Below are positions 53,701 to 62,558 of a DNA stretch of 64,000 nt, one piece after another. The number at the start of each line of letters is the position of its first letter. Position 1 is the first letter of the stretch. Source of the DNA: Cohnella phaseoli (GTDB taxonomy: Bacteria > Bacillota > Bacilli > Paenibacillales > Paenibacillaceae); NCBI RefSeq assembly GCF_003386235.1, contig NZ_QRDZ01000030.1:58655-122654 (forward strand). Direction: 5' to 3'. A program made the translations under genes and the position numbers. Under the pieces are notes generated by a model. It did not search any database and was not told the origin of the DNA. It was given only the letters and a program-made list of their open reading frames with translations.

Positions 53701-54589
53701 ATCGCCTGCAGATTGGAGCAATTGGAATGCGAACGGACACGGCTCTCTGGAGTGGGATTCCAGCGTCGCGCACTGGGGCGCTAAATCCTTGAAAATCGTC
53801 AATGACGAAACGGATCATTCGGCCTGGATTACCGCGGTGGACAATCTTGACGTCGCCAGCACCTATAGATGGTCCGGATGGATGAAGACGTCGGCAGTCG
53901 CGGGGACGCAAGGGGCATACATTTCCGTCGAAGCGAAGGATGCCGCTTATCAAGTTCTTGGCGTATACCGCATTCCGTTTGTGACGGGCACGAACGATTG
54001 GAGAAAAGTCGAGCTCGTCTTTAATCCGCCCGAGGGCACCGAACATTTTCTGTTGGAGGGCAATTTGTACTCCGCTACGGGTACGGTGTGGTTCGACGAC
54101 TTCGAATTGAACGTCGCGGATACGGGACTGAGCAATGCCGGAGCGGAATTGGGGACGGGAGCTCCGACCGGTTGGACGGGATGGTCATCGTCCGGTACAC
54201 CGTTCGCGTGGGATACCGTCACGGCGTATCAAGGGCAAAAATCGCTGAAGATTACGAACGATGCGAATCAAAATTCCAGCTGGTATACAAACCGCACGAA
54301 TCTGCAAGCGGGCAAGGAGTACGAATTCGGCGGATGGATTAAAACTTCCGGCGTAACGTCGGGTGCGATGGGGGCGCAGTTCGCGGCGATCGCCATGGAT
54401 TCGAACGGCAATTGGATGAACGTCGGCCTTACGTCGGCTTTGTCGGGAACCCAGGACTGGACGTATGTCACGGGAAAGATCACCCTGCCTCCGAATGCGG
54501 TCTCTCTTAACCTAGAGGCTCAATTGCACGGCGTTAACGGAACGGCTTGGTTTGACGAGATGTTCGTTCGTCTGGTGGATAAATCATGA
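50702..54589 (+). CDS. Secreted multidomain glycoside hydrolase (clan GH-A-like) with FN3 and three binding modules
   Basis: About 1295 residues. AGGAGG at 50687-50692 points to ATG 50702 (or 50699); the ATG at 50684 overlaps that site. Order, numbered from 50684: signal peptide to about 38, TIM-barrel-like catalytic part (45-430) with TVARLWVNGDWFEP and acid/base-type glutamate in FFSVAGEPNNYF, a beta-sandwich (430-510), an FN3 domain (512-605; YYKVSAVDTSENEG), and beta-sandwich binding modules opening near 684, 993 and 1147 (NGGAESG...DW..W). At the place where a clan A enzyme has its nucleophile Glu, the strand reads FMITDYFSTG with Asp. It probably attacks the extracellular polysaccharide. 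Exact family unknown. Confidence 0.85.
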   Translation: MIKKSSLLLIAICCLLASIPALFVDADHAHANASVSISLKNNTKSYNGATSGMGGTVMPFGYLPHMQVKDFNDDDLAELVTQFKKTGSTVARLWVNGDWFEPVNDNSDPDVMNDAGFTWNSLGMQSLYKYIEAFQQAGVDCFVDIIYQEPKLMYPWLIASPVEPLSGPAAGKIEEYAEHAAALVKQLTVVKGYTNVKFFSVAGEPNNYFISPTGVSYIDHYKASMTAIHDRLERENLLQYVKLIAPEIGSSDHDAGDWLSELSLDIPSSIDAYSIHSGSTKKDSTDGTFVAQMTDFIDTIKANDPNGADKPFMITDYFSTGSIRTPEDGINAVAMIANGLRIGISEFGRWSFAEDIWPGGTNQTSTSFGDYGYGIIGSKQENFTVKPTYKATALMHKFVPRGSTTYRAETSNEAVIPAMIKTANGKHTIIVVNWSDEAADVSFNLENPIGTTFKKYRFWSLQTDMVDKFGELPVSFATQTVSGTSFTDTVPANTVYFYTDIPDDVAPGQVAGVGAVSSDFKKSTVTWTANVEPDLAYYRIYRSETSGFIPSRTNKIGERWIKPGGSPQFDDKNVEQGKTYYYKVSAVDTSENEGLYSAEASVTIGNESYSNTLTVDSSGAYFEINADYEGGYKVRLDKSSGTIGFLQDQLGFNRLNLGIDQYSVPLVLKNGPSAFTNVVVNGGAESGASAPDDWSTWNSGGGTLTWDSAVTHSGVRSLKIQNSSTSVNSVWLQNIPGISAGKDYEVSYWVKTDSVDGPSNGGQGVYFNVQFLDSNGAVLGATGGFDGASNVGTHGWLNFTSRVRPPAGTSSILLGALMYGNSGTVWFDDISIELLPDIAVSGSLAQTYVADSVTYTDVSSAQKRIKTVVGDTSLTYDFFNDRIEMKVEGPNAGGYLIEAGDLVTRNLTTAAWSDGSKDTISDTAPGFAYTKNATSLTLYQPPSAQAIKYEFSGSKSVTLKNGYRFRGYYSRFQVNSGETFTMKLPKMALNSNGGAEAGTTSPADWSNWNANGHGSLEWDSSVAHWGAKSLKIVNDETDHSAWITAVDNLDVASTYRWSGWMKTSAVAGTQGAYISVEAKDAAYQVLGVYRIPFVTGTNDWRKVELVFNPPEGTEHFLLEGNLYSATGTVWFDDFELNVADTGLSNAGAELGTGAPTGWTGWSSSGTPFAWDTVTAYQGQKSLKITNDANQNSSWYTNRTNLQAGKEYEFGGWIKTSGVTSGAMGAQFAAIAMDSNGNWMNVGLTSALSGTQDWTYVTGKITLPPNAVSLNLEAQLHGVNGTAWFDEMFVRLVDKS

Positions 54590-57441
54590 TGCGCATCGGA
54601 AACGGAGAAGCTCATTGGATTTGGGATGGAGACGATCCGCGGAAGAGGAATCGCTGGGTGATCTTCCGCAAAAAATTTACCTTGGATGAGCTCGTCGAGG
54701 AATCCTCTTGGCTGCATATAACGGCCGACAGCAAGTACGCCGCTTACGTAAACGGCCGCTTTATCGGAACAGGACCCGCAAGGGGCTGGCCTTCGACCCC
54801 GTTCTACGACACCTATGACATCGGAGAGCATCTACGGACGCAGGACAATGTCGTTGCTATTCTCGTTCAGCATTACGGAATTTCTACCTTTCAATATATA
54901 GAAGGAAGAGGAAGTTTGCTTGCCCGGTTGGAGCTTGCCGGGAGCGAAGGCCGGACATCGGCGATCGGCAGCGATCGCTCTTGGCGGGTCCATCCTCACG
55001 AAGGATATGCAAGGAGCGCCGAACGAATCTGCTGTCAATTGGCCTGGACGGAAATTTACGATGCGAACGGGATGGACGAATGGTGGAAGGATATTTCTTG
55101 TGAAGACGACGAATGGGACTTAGCTGTCGAGCTTAAGGAGGAGGTCGGCTTGCCCTGGCAGGCCGTCCGGAAACGGGATATCCCCCATCTGACGGAAACG
55201 GTAATTTATCCTCGCGCTGTCGAGGGAGTAAGACGGGTTGTTCCGAGAGGACAGTCCGTCTCTCTCGATCTGCAGCCGAACCTGTTCCCGGAGAGCAGGG
55301 ACGCGAATCCCCGCAAGGTGCTGGCATTGGTAGCTTGCCAGATCGTCGCTCCGCGGGAAATGCCGTGCGTCATATCTTTTCCATGGGACAACTGGCTATC
55401 AACTTACGGCAGCCTTTCCGTCAAGGGGACGATTTACGAGGTGTCGGCAAGCAGGGAAGTCGAGATTCGGCTCCTTGCGGGCGCGAATTTATTTCTTATG
55501 CGAATTAGCGAGCCTTTCCATCTCGGTTCCGTGTTTTTTAACGCGCAGGCGGATGAGCCCGTTACTTTCGTCGTCCCGGGCGAACCCTCGGCGAGCTTCG
55601 TTACCCTCGGTCCCTTCCGAAGCCGAACTCTCGCGCAAACGGGGGAAAATCTTCCGCAGACGGAGGAGGATTGGGAGACGGACGAGAGGTTCGAGAAGGC
55701 CTGGCAGGCGAAAGAATGGGGGGACCTGCTAAGCTTCCGCCAGTGGATTCGCCCGATCGCTCCGGAGCAGACGTGCCGGGACAACGTGTATATGCCGAAC
55801 AGATACAAGGACATTGTGCAAGAGATTCCGCTAACGCCCGACTTGCAGAATATGATCCTGCCTAACTCGGCATACGGTATGCTGTACCCGGATTCGCAAG
55901 GGGATATCGAACTGCTGCTTGATTTCGGCCAGGAAGCGACGGGATATATTCAGTTCGAACTGGATGCGGAGCAAGGAACGGTCGTCGATTGCTATGGCGT
56001 GGAGCGGGTGGGAGCGGATCTCGCTCCCGAGCATTCGGAGGGGATGAACAATACGCTGCGATACGTATCGCGTGAAGGGAAGCAGCTGTACCGGTCTCTT
56101 GTACGACGCGGATTCCGCTATCTATTCGTCACCTTCAGAAAGGCCAAGCGACCGATCAAAGTGTTTGATGTTCACGTTCGATTCAGTACGTACCCCGTGA
56201 CAGAAAACGGTCGACTGGAGTGCTCGGACGAGAGGCTGAACCGAATATGGGACATCTCTAGGAAAACGTTGCTGGCCTGCATGGAGGATACGCTTGTCGA
56301 TTGCCCCGCCTATGAGCAGACGTTCTGGGTCGGCGATGCCAGAAACGTTTCATTGGTGAACTACTACTGCTTCGGTTCGTATCCTTTAATCCGCCGCTGC
56401 TTGAGCTTGGTAGCAGGCTCCCTGCAGCGCTCCCCCGTGACGGAATCGCAGGTTCCGAGCGGCTGGCATAACGTTCTGACGGCCTGGTCGCTGCTTTGGG
56501 TGGCCGCTTGCAAGGAGTATTACGTGTACTCCGGAGACGTCGCGTTCTTGAAGGAAATCTATCCGAGCTTACAAAGGAATATGGAAGGGTTTCTGGCTCG
56601 CTTGAACGATCGAGACCTTCTACAAATGAACGCGTGGAACATGCTGGAGTGGGCTGCGATGGATACGCCCGACGACGGAATCGCGACTCATCTGAACGCG
56701 AGCTTGGCCAACGCGCTGGAAGCCGTAGCCGATATAGCCGAGGAGCTGGCCTACGAGCGGGATGCGGCAAGGTGGAGGCAGGTCGCGGAGAAAATCAAGC
56801 TGGCCGTCAACCGCTGGCTATGGGACGAGGAAAAGTTGGCGTATGCGGATAGCTTGCGTTCGGACGGAACGTTATCGAACGTCTTCAGCATGCAAACGCA
56901 AGTGATGGTTTATTTGGCGGACTGCGCGTCTGGAAGTCGGAAGACGAGGCTGGAGCAATATTTGCAGCAGCCTCCGGATTCGTTCGTGCAGATCGTGAAC
57001 CCGTTCATGCTGTTCTTCTACTTTGAAGCGTTGTCGCGCATCGAACGCCAGAACCAAATCGTCGAGCTTATTCGGGAGGTATGGGGCCGGATGATCGACG
57101 AGGGAACGGAGAGCTGCTGGGAAACCGTCAGCCGTCCGGATATGGACCGCCCGACCCGCAGCTATTGCCACGCTTGGTCCACTGCGCCTGGGTATTTTAT
57201 GGGCTCCGAGATTCTCGGCGTACGTCCATTGGCGCCGGGATTTACTCGTGCGCTGATCGATCCGAAGCCTTGCGGTCTGCACTGGGCGAAGGGGGCCGTG
57301 CCCGTGCCCCAAGGCACAATCGAGATCGAATGGAGGAGCGCCGCAGACGGAATATCGCTGCAATACGCGGCTCCGCCAGGGATCGAAGTCGTGATAGGGC
57401 GGGATGTCGTTCATCACGTCAGGATCGAATACGGGGAATAA
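54586..57441 (+). CDS. Alpha-L-rhamnosidase-like glycoside hydrolase (GH78-like)
   Basis: A 951-residue protein without signal peptide, overlapping the previous stop by ATGA. N-terminal beta-sandwich with the lectin-like segment ITADSKYAAYVNGRFIGTGP, further sandwich domains, then an (alpha/alpha)6 barrel from about 540 carrying the general-acid region VDCPAYEQTFWVGDARN (GH78 usually DCPxREx..W.GD), then SCWETVSRP and SYCHAWSTAPGYF, and a C-terminal sandwich typical of GH78. It would remove terminal rhamnose or a similar deoxy sugar in the cytoplasm after import. The altered acid motif leaves the exact specificity open. Confidence 0.85.
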   Translation: MMRIGNGEAHWIWDGDDPRKRNRWVIFRKKFTLDELVEESSWLHITADSKYAAYVNGRFIGTGPARGWPSTPFYDTYDIGEHLRTQDNVVAILVQHYGISTFQYIEGRGSLLARLELAGSEGRTSAIGSDRSWRVHPHEGYARSAERICCQLAWTEIYDANGMDEWWKDISCEDDEWDLAVELKEEVGLPWQAVRKRDIPHLTETVIYPRAVEGVRRVVPRGQSVSLDLQPNLFPESRDANPRKVLALVACQIVAPREMPCVISFPWDNWLSTYGSLSVKGTIYEVSASREVEIRLLAGANLFLMRISEPFHLGSVFFNAQADEPVTFVVPGEPSASFVTLGPFRSRTLAQTGENLPQTEEDWETDERFEKAWQAKEWGDLLSFRQWIRPIAPEQTCRDNVYMPNRYKDIVQEIPLTPDLQNMILPNSAYGMLYPDSQGDIELLLDFGQEATGYIQFELDAEQGTVVDCYGVERVGADLAPEHSEGMNNTLRYVSREGKQLYRSLVRRGFRYLFVTFRKAKRPIKVFDVHVRFSTYPVTENGRLECSDERLNRIWDISRKTLLACMEDTLVDCPAYEQTFWVGDARNVSLVNYYCFGSYPLIRRCLSLVAGSLQRSPVTESQVPSGWHNVLTAWSLLWVAACKEYYVYSGDVAFLKEIYPSLQRNMEGFLARLNDRDLLQMNAWNMLEWAAMDTPDDGIATHLNASLANALEAVADIAEELAYERDAARWRQVAEKIKLAVNRWLWDEEKLAYADSLRSDGTLSNVFSMQTQVMVYLADCASGSRKTRLEQYLQQPPDSFVQIVNPFMLFFYFEALSRIERQNQIVELIREVWGRMIDEGTESCWETVSRPDMDRPTRSYCHAWSTAPGYFMGSEILGVRPLAPGFTRALIDPKPCGLHWAKGAVPVPQGTIEIEWRSAADGISLQYAAPPGIEVVIGRDVVHHVRIEYGE

Positions 57442-57455
57442 GAGAAGGGATGCTT

Positions 57456-60041
57456 ATGATGCAGGAAATTAGAGTAATATGGCGGCAAGAGCCCGGCGAG
57501 GTTTCGATCGTTGTCGCGAATGGGACGCTGCTGGAAAAGCGCTTTGAAGGGGCGGGCGATCTTCTATTAAGAATGCAAGGCACGACCGTTGTCGGAGCGG
57601 GGACGTCGGTCGTGAGTGTGCAGAGCAAGACGAATCCCTTTTCCTTTTTTCTTAGGGACGTCGACAAGCGATTTCCAATATGGATTCCCGAGTACGGCGT
57701 GATGGTCACGCAAGCGGACGATAGCCGATCCTATTCGGCAATCGAGTCGGATATCCGGGCTAAGGGGCTGATGTCGAATCTGGCACGGTGCGAAAATGAA
57801 CCGGAAGTCGGTTTCGAGGCCGCGGCGGCTCATAACCGGCAGCCTTCGCTATCTACATGGCTCGGGCTAAGCCGGGATTTTCGCATCTTTAAGATCGGAT
57901 TCGCCGAGCACGAGTCGCATTCGCACGATTGGGTCGAAGCCTGCAGGCATGAACGCAAAGTCCCCGTTCCCGAGCATCCCGTCAGGTATAACTTTCGAAT
58001 CGGTCGGGGGGACGGCTGCGCGCGCAGCCTGAAGAGATCTTTGGAGGACGGATGTCTTCCTATTCTTCATGCCGACAGAGAGGAGGGAGACGTCCGCTAT
58101 CGGATGACCGGATTCGTGACATTGGAGCAAAGCGAGCTAACGGAAGCCGGCGTTAGCGGCACGAACTTCTGGGTCGCCGCGGGACATACGGACGGAATTA
58201 CGTTTACCGACGAGCAGCGGGCAGAGTTCGATCGCCGGCTCGGCGCAGAGCTGGAGCGCGAAGAGGAAACAGTGCTGATCTACCGCGTCGTCGCGGAGAA
58301 TTCGGCGGAGGTTCCTCGTTATGCCTGGTTTAAGGTGCCTGTGCCGAACGGAACCTGGGTGCCTTCTATCCTCGAGAAAAACGTCAAAAGCGAATACGAC
58401 AGCCGCAGGGGGTACGGGGTTTTCGAGTCGGGAGATATCGGATTTGTAGCGAAGCTGGGCAGTGCTCCCGTTCCTCAAGAGGAAGTGGCGGTTTTGCTGA
58501 AGCCCGGGGAAACGCTGACTTTCGATCTTATTTTTCCGCACCGGCCGGTATCCGCAGAACGGGCCGCCCGATTGGCCGAACTGGACGTATCCGCGAAGCT
58601 GACGGAGTGTCGGCGGTATTGGCAGGGCAAGCTGGATGCCGCCGCCAAGCTGAACATTCCCGAGGAGAGAATAGCCGATGGCGTTCGGGCCGGTCTGCTG
58701 CATCTCGATCTGATCTCTTACGGTCAGGAGCCGGACGGTCCCGTCACGCCGACCATCGGCGTCTATCCTCCGATCGGTTCGGAGAGCTCGCCTATCATTC
58801 AGTTTATGGATTCGATGGGGCAGCACCGGTTGGCCGAACGGTATTTAGCCTATTTCCTGGAGAAGCAGCAAGACGACGGAGCTATTTTTAATTTTCTCGA
58901 ATATATGATCGAAACCGGATGCGTGCTGTGGAGCTTGGGCGAGCACTACCGGTACACGAGAGATGACGGATGGGTAGAGAGCATTCGGACCAAGCTGCAG
59001 AAATCGTGCGATTACTTAGTGGCATGGCGAAACCGCAATAAGCGGGAAGAGCTGCGCGGAAGCGGGTACGGCATGCTGGACGGCAAGGTCGCCGATCCGA
59101 AGGACGACAAGCCGACAAGGGTATATATGCTGAATGCCTATGCCTATTTGGGACTGTCCCGCGCAGCGGAAATGCTGGCTAACGCGGATCCCGAGCAGTC
59201 GCGTCTGCTCGCGCTCGAAGCAGAAGAACTGAAGCGGGATATCCGTCAGGCGTACGAAGAGAGTCTGGCTAGCGGGCCGGTCATCCCGCTAGGGGACGGA
59301 ACGTGGTGTCCTACGGTATCGCCGTGGGCGGGCGGACAAGGTCCGGCATGCCTGTATGCCGAAGGCGGAAGCTGGTATTCCCACGGCAGCTTTACCGTTC
59401 GGGACTCTCTATGCGGTCCGCTGTACTTGGTGTTCGGAGAAATCGTCGGCAGCGACGAGCCGGGCGCCGCTTTTATGCTAAAAGCGCATAACGAGCTCAT
59501 GTGCATGAACAACGTTGCGCTTACGCAGCCGTATTACAGCCGCCATCCTTGGGTTCATCTGCGCAGGGGAGAGACGAAGCCGTTTCTGGAAGCTTACTAT
59601 AATAGCGTTTCGGCGATGGCCGATCGGGAAACGTACACGTTCTCGGAGCATCTCAACGAGCGGATCAGCGAGCATAAGACGCATGAGGAAGCCTGGTTTC
59701 TGATGGAAACCCGTTGGATGCTCTATATGGAAGAAGGGAATACGCTGAAGCTGCTGCAAGGCATTCCTCGCGAGTGGATGGAGGACGGCCGGACGATCTC
59801 CGTCTCCGACGCCTCGAGTTATTTCGGACGATTATCCTTCCGTGTTGAAGCTTCTGCGCATCGCATCCGGATTACGATCGATTGTCCGGAATACAGACAC
59901 CTGCAGAGCGTCGAAGTACGCTTGCCCCATCCTCGGGAAAATCGGCCGCTTCGCGTCGTCGGCGGCGATTACGATGCATCTTCGGAGTCGATCCGGATCG
60001 ACCGGTTTGCCGGGTATGCGGAAGCGACTCTGGAATTTTAG
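57456..60041 (+). CDS. Unclassified (alpha/alpha)-barrel protein, putative glycosidase
   Basis: About 861 residues, cytoplasmic. ATG 57456 follows AGAGAAGGGA. The N-terminal 420 residues are beta-rich; the rest is helical in barrel style (IQFMDSMGQHRLAERYLAYF, GAIFNFLEYMIETGCVLWSL, YMLNAYAYLGLSRAAEML, SWYSHGSFTVRDSLCGPLYL, EAWFLMETRWMLYMEEGN), with a short C-terminal sandwich. This layout matches six-hairpin glycosidases, but I recognise no family. It lies 15 bp after the rhamnosidase-like gene and 18 bp before the SGNH gene. Acidic residues in the barrel (DSMGQH, ETGC) are candidate catalysts. Confidence 0.8.
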   Translation: MMQEIRVIWRQEPGEVSIVVANGTLLEKRFEGAGDLLLRMQGTTVVGAGTSVVSVQSKTNPFSFFLRDVDKRFPIWIPEYGVMVTQADDSRSYSAIESDIRAKGLMSNLARCENEPEVGFEAAAAHNRQPSLSTWLGLSRDFRIFKIGFAEHESHSHDWVEACRHERKVPVPEHPVRYNFRIGRGDGCARSLKRSLEDGCLPILHADREEGDVRYRMTGFVTLEQSELTEAGVSGTNFWVAAGHTDGITFTDEQRAEFDRRLGAELEREEETVLIYRVVAENSAEVPRYAWFKVPVPNGTWVPSILEKNVKSEYDSRRGYGVFESGDIGFVAKLGSAPVPQEEVAVLLKPGETLTFDLIFPHRPVSAERAARLAELDVSAKLTECRRYWQGKLDAAAKLNIPEERIADGVRAGLLHLDLISYGQEPDGPVTPTIGVYPPIGSESSPIIQFMDSMGQHRLAERYLAYFLEKQQDDGAIFNFLEYMIETGCVLWSLGEHYRYTRDDGWVESIRTKLQKSCDYLVAWRNRNKREELRGSGYGMLDGKVADPKDDKPTRVYMLNAYAYLGLSRAAEMLANADPEQSRLLALEAEELKRDIRQAYEESLASGPVIPLGDGTWCPTVSPWAGGQGPACLYAEGGSWYSHGSFTVRDSLCGPLYLVFGEIVGSDEPGAAFMLKAHNELMCMNNVALTQPYYSRHPWVHLRRGETKPFLEAYYNSVSAMADRETYTFSEHLNERISEHKTHEEAWFLMETRWMLYMEEGNTLKLLQGIPREWMEDGRTISVSDASSYFGRLSFRVEASAHRIRITIDCPEYRHLQSVEVRLPHPRENRPLRVVGGDYDASSESIRIDRFAGYAEATLEF

Positions 60042-60058
60042 GAGAGGAACACAGCGGC

Positions 60059-61732
60059 ATGCCTAATCTAGCGGACGTATTGGAACGAAGGGGATTGCGG
60101 GTTAAAGGGGAAGATTCGCCTTCTTGGCGGGTGATCGTAGAACAAGGATCGGTCATCTTGGCCGACCAGTCCTCGATTTGCGTCGAAGAAGAACAAAGCT
60201 TGGCCGTCAATCCCCCGGGGCGCAGGAGCTTCGTCAATCAAACGTATGCAATTGTCGGCGAAGCGTCGCAATCTCCCTGCTTCTGGAACACCGAGGATAT
60301 TCGAGGAAGCGGCGGAGCCCCCTATCAGCGCATGGTGCCGGGAAGCCTTCGCGTCTATAATGCCGATCGTTCCAAGCTATATAGACCCGACTGCGATTAT
60401 AGCTACGACTACTACTGGGGGACGGTCAAAAGGCATCCGCACGGAGCGATTGCCGAGAACGAGATTTTGTCGTTGGATTACGAGGTTTGGCTATGCCGTT
60501 ACGATACGGTTGTACTTCAGGCCGATGGGCGGGTAATGATCGCGGAGGGACAGACGGAAGCGCCGGAGTCTCGCGAACTGCTTCTGCCCGACCCTCCGCA
60601 AATCAAGGAAGGCATCGCGCTCGCTTACGTTTTTACGGGATGGGGAGAGGAAGCGCTCTATAACGGGGAGATTCGAGTCCTCGAGGAAAACTCCCTTTAC
60701 CCGCATCTGCAACTGCCCCAAGTCTATGGCCGATATATGGACGCAACGCCTAGGGAGTACTATGTAGAGGTGTTGTCCGCGACGAAGGCCGACCGGTTGG
60801 AAGTCCGAATCGCGGCGATGGGCCGAGATTACGGATTGGAGCAAGTTCTCACCGAGGAAAATATGCGCTGGCTTGAAGCGCAAGCCGTTGTCAAAGACGA
60901 GCGCGTTAAGCTTCTGCTGAAGAGCGCTTACGGATATTCCGTCGATTGGGGGTTGTCCTTGGATTTTACGGCGATCCCTCTTGAACGGTTGCGAGTAGGA
61001 GCAACGTATCGCATAACCGCTACCCCGCACTCCATCTATCCGATCGACTTCCCCGCCACGAATTCGCTGGATCTGATCCCGTTTGAGAATACGCGTTTTC
61101 TGGAAGGTTTCCGTGAAAAACTGTTTTCCGGTATGCCGGTTAGAGTGGCATTTTACGGGGAAAGTACCTCACGCACCGGGCGCTGGCCTTATCTCTTCGT
61201 TCGTTCGCTGCGGGAAATGTACCCCGACACCGTTATCCATACGTCGAACGTAGCGATCGGAGGGGAGAACAGCAGCAAAGGAGCTTGGCGCTATGAGAGG
61301 GAGGTTCGGTCGGTTAAGCCGGACTTGGTCGCGGTAGAGTACATGCTGAACGACGCTTGGGATTCCGCGGAGCAACGGGAAGCGGGGATGCGTCGGATTC
61401 TCGGCTCTTTGCGGGAGGACGGCATTCCCTGTCTGTTATTGACCAATAACGGGATGAATCCCGCGTTCGGCCGTTCCTTCGACGAGGTCGGGGAGGTTCA
61501 TCAGCTTTACCGGAGACTCGCGCGGGAATACGGCTGCGCGTTTATCGGCGGTTATGAATACTTTAGGCAATTGCACCGCTGCGGGATTTACTTCCTGACG
61601 GAGCTAAAAGGCAATATGATCAATCATCCTTACGGCAATGTCGATCCCGAGTGGGGAAGCTTCGATTGTGTTCTCGCCCGTGCGGTTTACGCGGCGATTA
61701 CGCAAACTTCGTTAGACGATCACGCTATTTGA
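60059..61732 (+). CDS. SGNH-type hydrolase with N-terminal beta-rich domain
   Basis: A 557-residue protein; ATG 60059 has TAGGAGAGG upstream. The first 350 residues are beta-rich and unknown. The C-terminal part is an SGNH hydrolase: block I VAFYGESTSRTGRW (GES instead of GDS), block II IGGENSSKG, block III EYMLNDAWD (Asn of the oxyanion hole) and a late histidine in MINHPYGNVD. It lacks a signal peptide. It is expected to remove acetyl or other acyl groups from imported oligosaccharides. Confidence 0.85.
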   Translation: MPNLADVLERRGLRVKGEDSPSWRVIVEQGSVILADQSSICVEEEQSLAVNPPGRRSFVNQTYAIVGEASQSPCFWNTEDIRGSGGAPYQRMVPGSLRVYNADRSKLYRPDCDYSYDYYWGTVKRHPHGAIAENEILSLDYEVWLCRYDTVVLQADGRVMIAEGQTEAPESRELLLPDPPQIKEGIALAYVFTGWGEEALYNGEIRVLEENSLYPHLQLPQVYGRYMDATPREYYVEVLSATKADRLEVRIAAMGRDYGLEQVLTEENMRWLEAQAVVKDERVKLLLKSAYGYSVDWGLSLDFTAIPLERLRVGATYRITATPHSIYPIDFPATNSLDLIPFENTRFLEGFREKLFSGMPVRVAFYGESTSRTGRWPYLFVRSLREMYPDTVIHTSNVAIGGENSSKGAWRYEREVRSVKPDLVAVEYMLNDAWDSAEQREAGMRRILGSLREDGIPCLLLTNNGMNPAFGRSFDEVGEVHQLYRRLAREYGCAFIGGYEYFRQLHRCGIYFLTELKGNMINHPYGNVDPEWGSFDCVLARAVYAAITQTSLDDHAI

Positions 61733-61744
61733 TTTTATTGGATT

Positions 61745-61774
61745 ATTGTTGAAGATCAATTGTTGACAATCAAC
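61745..61774 (+). promoter_or_regulatory. Candidate FadR-type operator of the deacetylase operon
   Basis: ATTGTTGAAGATCA followed by ATTGTTGACAATCAAC. TTGTTGACAA is the same palindrome as at 44135-44144, and TTGTTGAAGAT is shared too. It lies 50-80 bp before ATG 61823. Confidence 0.6.
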
Positions 61775-61822
61775 AGAAGTGGATTTATGATGGGTTCAAG
61801 CGAAAAAGGAGGAAGAGCCAAG

Positions 61823-62530
61823 ATGAACGTTCTAGCTATTTGCGCGCACCCGGACGACGCTGAAATCTGGGCAGGCGGTACGTTGGCGAAATATGCCGCT
61901 CGCGGCGACAAGGTCACCATCGCCATCGCAACGAATGGGGAGGTAGGATCGCCGACGCTTCCGAAAGAGGAGATTGCGGAAATTCGCCGCCAAGAGGCGA
62001 TCGCGGCAGCTAACCATATCGGCGCGGAGCTGATCTGGATGGGTTATCCGGACGAGTTTCTGCTCGACACGGAAGGGACGAGATTGGCTTTCATCGAAGC
62101 GATGCGCCGCAGCGGCGCGGAGGTCGTCCTCACGCATTGGCCGGACGATCTCTACAATCCCGACCATACGATCACAGGGCGAATTGCCAACGACGTGGCG
62201 ATTATGACGACCGTTCCCAATATCGTCACAGCCAGTCCCAAGCTGGACAAGATTCCGATTGTCTACTTTATGGATAGCGTTGCGGGATTGGGCTTCCAGC
62301 CGGAGGAGTACGTCGATATTACGGAGCAGTTCGAGACGAAGCGGAAAATGCTCGCCGAGCATGTCAGCCAAGTCGGGGATTGGCTGCAGGATCAATACGG
62401 CTCCAATGCGATGGAGATGATCGAGATCACCTCCCGGTTCCGCGGCATTCAAAGCGGGGTCCGCTATGCAGAGGGCTTCATTCGGGCGAAAGCTTACCCG
62501 CGCAACATTACCGGGACTTTGCTTCCCTGA
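61823..62530 (+). CDS. PIG-L/LmbE-family deacetylase
   Basis: A 235-residue protein with the zinc-binding CAHPDDAEIWAGG at its N-terminus and a late histidine in NPDHTITG. The family removes acetyl groups from N-acetylglucosamine-like sugars (MshB, BshB). AAAAAGGAGG precedes ATG 61823; the frame from 61760 would start inside the operator. It is the first gene of a new unit with the SDR and cupin genes. Confidence 0.92.
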   Translation: MNVLAICAHPDDAEIWAGGTLAKYAARGDKVTIAIATNGEVGSPTLPKEEIAEIRRQEAIAAANHIGAELIWMGYPDEFLLDTEGTRLAFIEAMRRSGAEVVLTHWPDDLYNPDHTITGRIANDVAIMTTVPNIVTASPKLDKIPIVYFMDSVAGLGFQPEEYVDITEQFETKRKMLAEHVSQVGDWLQDQYGSNAMEMIEITSRFRGIQSGVRYAEGFIRAKAYPRNITGTLLP

Positions 62531-62558
62531 GCCTATACGAATAGGGGAGGACGAGAAG

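Noticed and set aside
57081..57455. Upstream extension of the 57456 frame inside the rhamnosidase-like gene
   Set aside because: The extension is Arg-rich shadow sequence; a proper ribosome binding site and ATG cluster lie at 57441-57461.
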